Positions 58,656-64,000 of a stretch of 64,000 nt of DNA are shown here, piece by piece. Position numbers and translations under genes: made by a program. The notes under the pieces were generated by a model. That model searched no databases and had not been told where the DNA came from. It saw nothing but the letters and a program-made list of their open reading frames with translations. Origin of the DNA: Actinomycetes bacterium (lineage in GTDB: Bacteria; Actinomycetota; Actinomycetes; Actinomycetales; Microbacteriaceae); NCBI GenBank assembly GCA_023436775.1, contig JAEZHW010000006.1, positions 31,246-95,245 of the forward strand, in the 5' to 3' direction. How positions within the stretch are numbered: position 1 is the first letter of the stretch; each line of letters opens with the position of its first letter.

Positions 58656-60380
58656 CTAGGACAGTGTGCCGAGGTTGACGGTGACCGTCACGGCCTGACC
58701 GCCTCGGTGGTAGACCAGCTCTGTGGTGGTGCCGCCTGGCAGGTACCGCACCTGGGCGGTGAGGTCCTGGCTGGAGCGAATCGGGATGCCGCCGAGGCTG
58801 GTGACGATGTCGTCCTTCTGCAGGCCAGCCTGGGCTGCGGCGGAGCCATCCACCACTTCAACGATTGCCGCACCGAGGACCGTAGCGCCTTCCACCGCGC
58901 CCGCGTCGGTCACGGTGGCACCGAGCAGTGCGTGGCTGGCCTTCCCGTCGGCGATCAGCTCGCTCGTGACGCGCTTGACCAGGTTCGAGGGAATGGCGAA
59001 GCCCACCCCGATGCTGCCGGCCTCGTCGCGGCTGCCACCAGCGGTGGCGATCGCGACGTTGATGCCGATGAGCTGGCCCTGATCGTTCAGGAGCGCACCA
59101 CCGGAGTTCCCCGGGTTGATGGCCGCGTCGGTCTGCACCACAGGCAGCGAGATCGTGCTGCTCGGGCGCGTGGTCGAGCGCTGCTGGGTGAAGTCACGCC
59201 AGAAGTCGAACAGCGGTCCGTCACTGTTGTCGTCGCTGTCATCACGCGGGGCCGCCTGCGAGTCCGCGTTGCCCTGCGCGGCCGGGGTCGGCGAGGCGAC
59301 CTGGATGCTGCGGTTGACGGCCGAGACGATGCCGTTGGTGACGGTGTTGTCCAGGCCCAGCGGCGAGCCGATGGCAACGGTCTCCGCACCCACATTCAGC
59401 AAGCTCGAGTTGCCGAACTCGATCGGCTGCAGTGCTGCCTTCGGCTCAATCTTGACCACAGCGAGGTCGACGACCGGGTCGGTGCCGATGATTTCGGCTG
59501 GGTAGATGGTGCCGTCGGTGGTGGTGACCGTCACGGTCGGCGCCTCGCGCTGACCGTCGATGGTGACCACGTGGTTGTTCGTGACGATGTAGCCGTCGGC
59601 GCTCAGCACCACACCGCTTCCGCTGCCAGCTTGCGAGCGCCCGTTCACGTTCAGGGTGACCACACTCGGAGCCGCCTTGGCCGCGATCGCGGAGACGCGA
59701 CTGACCGAATCGGTCGCGGTGATCGTGATCGCCGGCTGGCCGCCTGCGGTGCCGGCCGCCGTCGGCTGGTTGGCGAGGATGAGTGCGGTACCGCCAGCAC
59801 CAGCAGCACCACCGACCAGTGCCGAGACAGCAACGGTCGCGGCGATACCGAGGGCACGGCGGCGTGGTGCCGGGGCCTCCGATGCGGGCTGTGCGGCTTG
59901 AGCGGCCTGCTTGGCCTGGGCTGCCTTGGCGATTTCTGCAGCGCGGGCAGCGGCTCGCTCGGCGGCCTTTGCAGCCTTCGCTGCCTTCGCCTGGGCGCGC
60001 CGCTCCGCGCGGGTGGGGACCGCGGTCGCGTCGAAGTATTCTCCGAGGTGCGGGACCGGTGGGACCTGCAGCATGGCCTCGGTGGGCTGCGCCTCGGCCG
60101 GTAGCGGCTCGGTGGGCTGCGGGACGGTCGGCTGTTCCGCCAGCGCGGCGGCTGCTGTGTCGGGCAACGCCTCAGTATCTGCATCGGCGGCGAGGGCTGC
60201 GTCGGCGGCGAGTGATTCGTTGGCCACCGCTGCGTCCGCGGCAGTCTTCGTCGGCGTCGCGCGCTTGCGGCGCGGCTTGGCCGGGGCTGCTTCGCTGTCG
60301 GCGACGGCGTCGGTGACGGGTGCGGTGCCTTCCGGGCTGGTCAGGTCCTGCTGTTCCGGTTCAGGCTTCTTGTTGCTCAT
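58656..60380 (-). CDS. HtrA-like (S1C) trypsin-type serine protease with PDZ
   Basis: A 574-residue membrane-anchored periplasmic-type protease. Residues 1-130 are Ala/Pro/Glu-rich and low complexity, residues about 165-190 are one membrane helix (RRRALGIAATVAVSALVGGAAGAGGTALI), then a trypsin domain with the triad: His in IVTNNHVV, Asp in DPVVDLAVVKI, Ser in NPGNSGGAL. A C-terminal PDZ domain (from HALLGATVTDAG) follows. The ATG at 60380 has AAGGAGA. Envelope protein quality control. Confidence 0.93.
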   Translation of the reverse strand: MSNKKPEPEQQDLTSPEGTAPVTDAVADSEAAPAKPRRKRATPTKTAADAAVANESLAADAALAADADTEALPDTAAAALAEQPTVPQPTEPLPAEAQPTEAMLQVPPVPHLGEYFDATAVPTRAERRAQAKAAKAAKAAERAAARAAEIAKAAQAKQAAQAAQPASEAPAPRRRALGIAATVAVSALVGGAAGAGGTALILANQPTAAGTAGGQPAITITATDSVSRVSAIAAKAAPSVVTLNVNGRSQAGSGSGVVLSADGYIVTNNHVVTIDGQREAPTVTVTTTDGTIYPAEIIGTDPVVDLAVVKIEPKAALQPIEFGNSSLLNVGAETVAIGSPLGLDNTVTNGIVSAVNRSIQVASPTPAAQGNADSQAAPRDDSDDNSDGPLFDFWRDFTQQRSTTRPSSTISLPVVQTDAAINPGNSGGALLNDQGQLIGINVAIATAGGSRDEAGSIGVGFAIPSNLVKRVTSELIADGKASHALLGATVTDAGAVEGATVLGAAIVEVVDGSAAAQAGLQKDDIVTSLGGIPIRSSQDLTAQVRYLPGGTTTELVYHRGGQAVTVTVNLGTLS

Positions 60381-60465
60381 GCGTCTCCTTCCACGCCCTT
60401 CCAGCATGATGCAGCATCCTATGAATCAGATTTGTCGATCCTTTGCGCGCGCTGCCATCTTGGCG

Positions 60466-61236
60466 CTAGCAGCCGGGTCCGGCAGGGTTGGTCCCGCAGT
60501 GCTGGTCGACGAGGACGGTGTCCGCGCCGGTCGCGACGGTGTGCAGGTCGTTGGCTCGCTTTCGGATGACCCCATCAAGGACGGTCCAGTCGCTGCCGTT
60601 CCAACGGAACGCCGCGGCATAGTCGATCCAGAGCCGGATCGTGTAACTGCCGGAGCGCTGATACACGTGACTGGTGGGGGTCGAGCTGAACTCGGGCTTG
60701 CCCTGCGCCTTCCACGTCGCGCCGGCAACACGATGCGTTGCCGTACGCCCGTCCCCGTACTCCCAGTGATACCGAACCGGGATGAACCGAACATCAGCCG
60801 GTCGCCCGAGTAGATCCCTCCTCTGGTTCTGCACCGGAGCAATGGCGTAGAAGTTGGTCGGTAGTCCGACGACTGTCCACTCGCCCGGCTCCATTCGTGC
60901 CAGGCCGGGGTCGGTCAGAAAGCGCTGGATGTCCCGCAGCGTGATGCCGTCGTCGACGTGGTTGACCGTGACGCACGGATAGCGGAGTTCCAACGATGGA
61001 CAAACGTACGTATAGGGGTCGTATTCCGGCTGACCACCATCAGTCCCGGTGCCATCGACACCGTCGGATACACCAATCGTTACACCGTCTGTATTTACGC
61101 CAGCAAACACATCTGGATCAGGACTTTCGTCTCCAAACTGTCCGCCATCGGCTGCGGCGGCTGCGGAGGCTGACGCGAACATCGTCAGGATCGCGACGAG
61201 TGCCCCAGCAAGGATCCGTTGCTTAGGCCAGAGCAC
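60466..61236 (-). CDS. Secreted PKD-like domain protein
   Basis: About 256 residues. The signal peptide (VLWPKQRILAGALVAILTMFASASAAAAADG) predicts export. The middle has paired cysteines (CPSLELRYPC). Residues about 150-210 resemble a PKD/Ig-like fold: VRYHWEYGDGRTATH... HVYQRSGSYTIRLWIDYAAAFRW. GTG at 61236 is chosen because a GAGGG site sits eight bases upstream; the start overlaps the preceding lipoprotein gene by 14 bases. Function unknown; likely a partner of that lipoprotein. Confidence 0.75.
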   Translation of the reverse strand: MLWPKQRILAGALVAILTMFASASAAAAADGGQFGDESPDPDVFAGVNTDGVTIGVSDGVDGTGTDGGQPEYDPYTYVCPSLELRYPCVTVNHVDDGITLRDIQRFLTDPGLARMEPGEWTVVGLPTNFYAIAPVQNQRRDLLGRPADVRFIPVRYHWEYGDGRTATHRVAGATWKAQGKPEFSSTPTSHVYQRSGSYTIRLWIDYAAAFRWNGSDWTVLDGVIRKRANDLHTVATGADTVLVDQHCGTNPAGPGC

Positions 61237-61756
61237 ACACACCGCCCTCGAGGACGTTGCGCATGACTTTCGGCTCGCCATCACGGTCAACTTGAACCGT
61301 GACTCGGCGATTTACTCGAGGGTCGCTTGGCCGGAGCGGCATTTGCTTGCCTTCCGCATCAACCTTTTGCACTGTCGAATAGTCCAAACAAAGGTCGATG
61401 CGCGCTTGTAACCCTGCACTACCCAGTCTCAGTACGTCTACTCCCTGGACACCCACAATTTCGGGCCGACCGATCCATCGGACTCCGCGAGATTGCAGGT
61501 CCCGATACCCAGCCAGATCTCCTTCGAGGGCCTCCCCACTCTCCACCTGCGACAGCAGCGTTTCGGGCTGGGATGGGTCATTCGTCAAGAGAGCGAAGAT
61601 CTCTAGGTACTGACGATAGGTCTCCTCGGCCAGCGCATACGCCTGCTCATCCGTCAGTTCCGCGGGCTCCTCTGCCCCGGTCGGGCTGCAGCCAGTGAGT
61701 GTGAACGCGAGTGTCAGTGCTGCCGCCCACCCCGCGGCTCGAGTCGAAATCCCCAT
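61223..61756 (-). CDS. Small lipoprotein of unknown function
   Basis: A 177-residue lipoprotein: signal MGISTRAAGWAAALTLAFTLTGC, lipobox LTGC, then an acidic linker and a helical EQAYALAEETYRQYLEIFALLTNDPSQPETLLSQV. No known domain that I recognise. It is exported and anchored on the outer face of the membrane. It overlaps the downstream PKD-like gene, suggesting an operon. A TTATCCACA element lies 40 bases upstream. Confidence 0.75.
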   Translation of the reverse strand: MGISTRAAGWAAALTLAFTLTGCSPTGAEEPAELTDEQAYALAEETYRQYLEIFALLTNDPSQPETLLSQVESGEALEGDLAGYRDLQSRGVRWIGRPEIVGVQGVDVLRLGSAGLQARIDLCLDYSTVQKVDAEGKQMPLRPSDPRVNRRVTVQVDRDGEPKVMRNVLEGGVCALA

Positions 61757-61795
61757 GCCAGCACGGTAGCGAACTGGGGCGTGAATTTTGAGGGT

Positions 61796-61804
61796 TTATC
61801 CACA
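61796..61804. promoter_or_regulatory. TTATCCACA element upstream of lipoprotein gene
   Basis: Third copy of the exact TTATCCACA, 40 bases upstream of the lipoprotein ATG and in the same orientation relative to its gene as the two Tad copies. Confidence 0.5.
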
Positions 61805-61877
61805 ACGGAAATGTCGCCAAAGTTACAACTCAGTGTCATCCCTGAAAAAACAGGCTCGACGGCACATCCCTTGCCTG

Positions 61878-61883
61878 TATGCT
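61878..61883 (+). promoter_or_regulatory. Possible -10 element of cold-shock gene with long leader
   Basis: TATGCT with TCGACG 16 bases upstream fits a sigma-70-like promoter. It would give an untranslated leader of about 128 bases before the cold-shock ATG. The whole 261-base gap from the lipoprotein gene otherwise holds only that leader and the TTATCCACA element. Confidence 0.35.
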
Positions 61884-62017
61884 GAGCGAGCAGTTGTTGA
61901 TTGACGCTTTGCCTGGCGGTCCCGACCACAATCGGTCCTCCTTTCTCGCGGCGCAACAGCTTTACCCGTTGCGGCATTCGCGTAGCGGGGTTCGTGTTAG
62001 AGAAAGTGGACGCCATT

Positions 62018-62221
62018 ATGGCTACCGGTACCGTGAAGTGGTTCAACAATGACAAGGGCTACGGCTTCATCGCCCCTGACGACGGCAGCGCCGACGTCTT
62101 CGCCCACTACAGCGCAATCGGCGGCGGTGGCTACCGCTCGCTGACCGAGAACCAGAAGGTCGAGTTCGACGTTGTCGCCGGCCCGAAGGGCCCGCAGGCT
62201 GAGAACATCCTGCCGCTGTAA
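62018..62221 (+). CDS. Cold-shock protein (CspA family)
   Basis: A 67-residue OB-fold single-stranded RNA/DNA-binding protein. RNP1 KGYGFI and RNP2 VFAHY are present (residues 13-18 and 27-31), followed by VEFDVVAGPKGPQAENI. RNA chaperone in cold or growth-phase transitions. The ATG at 62018 has only a weak GTGGA site. A hairpin terminator follows 18 bases after the stop. Confidence 0.96.
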   Translation: MATGTVKWFNNDKGYGFIAPDDGSADVFAHYSAIGGGGYRSLTENQKVEFDVVAGPKGPQAENILPL

Positions 62222-62239
62222 GTTCAAGTCTCACAGCAG

Positions 62240-62272
62240 CGAGGCCGCCCCGGATATCCCGTGGCGGCCTCG
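62240..62272. terminator. Hairpin terminator of cold-shock gene
   Basis: Perfect 10-base arms CGAGGCCGCC and GGCGGCCTCG with a 13-base loop, between the convergent cold-shock and thioredoxin genes. Confidence 0.8.
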
Positions 62273-62320
62273 CTCAGTTAATGCGTGATGTAGCGCGAGG
62301 CGATGCCCGCGCCCCAGCGC

Positions 62321-62704
62321 CTACTCCCCCTGCGCGGCACCCTCGGCCTGGCTCGCGGCGATCTGTGCGCGCACGTCCTCCATGTCCAGGCCCTTCACCG
62401 CCTCGATGACCTGCTCGAGCGCCGGTGCCGGCAGCGCGCCCGGCTGCGCAAACACCAGGACCTGCTCGCGGAATGCCATCAAGGTCGGGATGGAGGTGAT
62501 GCCGGCCGCGGCGGCGAGCTGCTGGTTCGCGTCCGTGTCCACCTTGGCGAACACCACGTCACCGTGCTGCTCGGACGCGGCCTCATAGATCGGGCCGAAT
62601 GCCTTGCAGGGAGCGCACCAGGAGGCCCAGAAGTCCACCAGAACGATGTCGTTGCCCATAATGAGCTGGTCGAAGTCCGCCTCGTTGACGTTAACAGTGG
62701 TCAC
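62321..62704 (-). CDS. trxA: Thioredoxin
   Basis: About 127 residues. Active site WCAPC (Cys30, Cys33), fold motifs VLVDFWASWCAPCK, VVFAKVDTDANQQLAAAAGITSIPTLMAFREQ. The C-terminal end is about 20 residues longer than minimal thioredoxin and charged. GTG at 62704 has AAGGGA upstream. A perfect SigR-type promoter lies 51 bases upstream, so it should be induced by disulfide stress and help re-reduce RsrA. Confidence 0.94.
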   Translation of the reverse strand: MTTVNVNEADFDQLIMGNDIVLVDFWASWCAPCKAFGPIYEAASEQHGDVVFAKVDTDANQQLAAAAGITSIPTLMAFREQVLVFAQPGALPAPALEQVIEAVKGLDMEDVRAQIAASQAEGAAQGE

Positions 62705-62754
62705 GCAAAGTCCCTTCACTTCGGGGCCAGCGTCGTCCGACCCGCACAGGCCTT

Positions 62755-62780
62755 AACGCTATCCGCCCGCGCCCCATTCC
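62755..62780 (-). promoter_or_regulatory. SigR-type promoter of trxA
   Basis: On the minus strand GGAAT, exactly 18 bases, GTT, identical in form to the site upstream of sigR. The predicted transcript would start about 44 bases before the trxA GTG. Confidence 0.8.
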
Positions 62781-62826
62781 TGCCTGACTAGCCGCCCAAC
62801 ATCGGCCCCAGATACGAGAAGAATTC

Positions 62827-62873
62827 GTTTAGTAGGACTAAACAAACACCCCCTCCGTTCACTAGGATTGAAC
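62827..62873. promoter_or_regulatory. Tandem 17-bp palindromic operators
   Basis: GTTTAGTAGGACTAAAC (62827-62843) is a perfect palindrome around AGG. GTTCACTAGGATTGAAC (62857-62873) is a near copy (13 of 17 identical) and also palindromic around AGG. Start-to-start distance is 30 bases, about three helical turns. They lie just upstream of the PanE-like gene. Confidence 0.6.
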
Positions 62874-62920
62874 CATTCTTGATCCTGGCTGGCAGTTCAG
62901 CCAGCCCTCCCTCGGAACGG

Positions 62921-63970
62921 ATGTCAACGATGACGCCCAAGATCGCCATCCTCGGCGCCGGTGCCAATGGTGCCGCCATCGGCGCGGACATGGTCCGTGC
63001 CGGGCATGATGTCACGCTGATCGAACAGTGGCCAGCGCACGTCGAGGCGATGCGGGCCAACGGCGTCACGGTCACCACTCCACGCCACAACCTCGTCGAG
63101 ACGACGGAAGTGCGCGCCTACCACTTGTGCGAGGTCGCCAGCCTGCGCGAGCGCTTCGACCTGGTGTACATGGTGCTGAAGTCCTACGACGCACGGTGGG
63201 GCGCAGAACTGATCAAGCCGGTGCTCGCTGACGACGGCATGGTCATCGGTCTGCAGAACGGCATGCGCCACCGCGACATCGTGAGCATCCTCGGCAGTGA
63301 GCGCACCCTGGGCGCGGTGATCGAGATGGGCTCGAACTTGCTCGGACCCGGCGACATCGAACGCCACGTCCCTCGCGACCGCTCCTGGTTCTCGGTCGGC
63401 AGCGAAGACCCGATCGCACATGCTCGAGCAGAGGAAGCCGCCGCGGTGCTGCGCGCCGCTGGCACGGTTGAAGTCATCGACGATATCGAAGCGGCCAAGT
63501 GGATGAAGCTAGTGCTGAACGCCTCGCAGCTGGTCCCTTCGGGGATCCTGGATCGCTCCATCGTCGAAGCAGCGAGCCTGCCGAGCATGCGGCCACTCAT
63601 GATTGAGGCAGGCCTCGAGGCACTACGGGCCGTTGCCACCCACGGGGTGGGCCTGCGTCCCATCATGGGTATGACTGACGTGGACCCCAACGACCCACGC
63701 GGCTACCTCGAGCAAATCTTCGGACTGCTGCTGAACGGCTTCGCACTGCCGACCACGAAGGCCACCATGGTCTATGACTGGCGGCACGGTCGCCGCAGCG
63801 AGGCTGGCGACATTAACGGCGAGGTGGTGCGCACCCTGGGCGCGCAGCAAGCCCCCGTCAACGCGGCGGCCACCGAAATCGCCTACCGGATCGAGGCAGG
63901 CATCCTGCACCCCGACCCCAGTAACGAGGCACTGCTCAACGAACTGATCGAGCAGTACCGCAAGGGCTAG
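62921..63970 (+). CDS. PanE/ApbA family 2-dehydropantoate reductase-like protein
   Basis: A 349-residue NAD(P)-dependent oxidoreductase. The N-terminal Rossmann motif is KIAILGAGANGAAIGADMV (residues 7-25); EAAKWMKLVLNASQLVPSGIL carries the conserved Lys/Asn of the C-terminal domain. Substrate may be ketopantoate or a different 2-oxo acid, as many paralogues exist. ATG at 62921 chosen; ATG at 62930 is an alternative. Two palindromic operator-like sites lie 48-94 bases upstream, suggesting it is repressor-controlled. It ends 30 bases before the window edge. Confidence 0.82.
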   Translation: MSTMTPKIAILGAGANGAAIGADMVRAGHDVTLIEQWPAHVEAMRANGVTVTTPRHNLVETTEVRAYHLCEVASLRERFDLVYMVLKSYDARWGAELIKPVLADDGMVIGLQNGMRHRDIVSILGSERTLGAVIEMGSNLLGPGDIERHVPRDRSWFSVGSEDPIAHARAEEAAAVLRAAGTVEVIDDIEAAKWMKLVLNASQLVPSGILDRSIVEAASLPSMRPLMIEAGLEALRAVATHGVGLRPIMGMTDVDPNDPRGYLEQIFGLLLNGFALPTTKATMVYDWRHGRRSEAGDINGEVVRTLGAQQAPVNAAATEIAYRIEAGILHPDPSNEALLNELIEQYRKG

Positions 63971-64000
63971 CCGATCCTCCGACTCCCGCCGGGCCAACTC

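Noticed and set aside
25886..61804. The three TTATCCACA sites as a replication origin
   Set aside because: They are tens of kilobases apart, without an A+T-rich region or dnaA/dnaN/recF genes, so oriC is unlikely.
1..64000. Mobile elements, prophage genes or CRISPR arrays
   Set aside because: No transposase, integrase, phage structural gene or regularly spaced direct repeats were recognised, and base composition looks uniform.

Overview
The window reads as ordinary chromosome from a high-G+C Gram-positive actinobacterium, most likely in or near the Micrococcales. Supporting signs are a sigR/rsrA (mycothiol-type redox) pair beside aroA-rsgA-hisN, the prfB-ftsE-ftsX-smpB block with tmRNA close by, a compact actinobacterial Tad locus, GTP-dependent pckG beside a RamB-like regulator, DUF3039 and DUF3817 proteins, frequent GTG/TTG starts and many apparently leaderless starts. 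I see no insertion sequence, prophage, integrase, CRISPR array or rRNA. There is one tRNA (Leu, anticodon UAG) and one tmRNA.

Layout. 0.1-2.6 kb: two tandem paralogous MFS exporters. 2.7-7.2 kb: rsrA-sigR divergent from aroA-rsgA-hisN. 7.2-8.7 kb: a DHA2-type MFS exporter. 8.8-10.8 kb: a Fur-family regulator and catalase behind a strong operator palindrome. 10.9-14.0 kb: a 1022-residue surface protein. 14.1-20 kb: tmRNA, a small amphipathic protein, SIMPL-domain and RidA proteins, smpB, ftsX, ftsE, prfB. 20-24.4 kb: an SMP-30-like protein, an MFS exporter and a lipoprotein with a Lon-type protease domain but no ATPase. 24.4-29 kb: Tad pilus locus (tadA, tadB, tadC, a 57-residue pilin-like gene, two tadE-like genes, one tadG-like gene). 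29.4-30.8 kb: FHA-like protein, small protein, tRNA-Leu. 30.8-36.7 kb: GntR regulator, CblT-like S component, CblS-like kinase, fused EcfA, EcfT and ADP-ribosylglycohydrolase. 36.8-45.3 kb: DUF3817, ArsC-like phosphatase, SulP, VOC, DedA, cation efflux, pckG and ramB-like genes. 45.4-49.4 kb: rdgB-rph-murI, pncB, DUF3039. 49.5-52.3 kb: ABC exporter. 52.6-58.5 kb: polymer assembly and export genes (nucleotidyltransferase, Wzm/Wzt-type ABC pair, glycosyltransferases, CDP-alcohol phosphatidyltransferase) interrupted by a VIT-family transporter. 58.6-64 kb: HtrA-like protease, an exported protein pair, cold-shock protein, thioredoxin and a PanE-like dehydrogenase.

How it fits together. The redox theme is explicit: exact GGAAT-N18-GTT sites lie upstream of both sigR and trxA, which predicts SigR autoregulation and control of thioredoxin. 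The Fur-family regulator and catalase form a second, self-regulated oxidative module. The most interesting unit is the ECF operon at 30.8-36.6 kb. It resembles alpha-ribazole uptake and phosphorylation (CblT/CblS) but ends in an ADP-ribosylglycohydrolase-family enzyme, so it may handle alpha-linked ribonucleosides. A second lead is a TTATCCACA element about 40-50 bp upstream of both Tad operons and of an unrelated lipoprotein/PKD-like pair, always in the same orientation.
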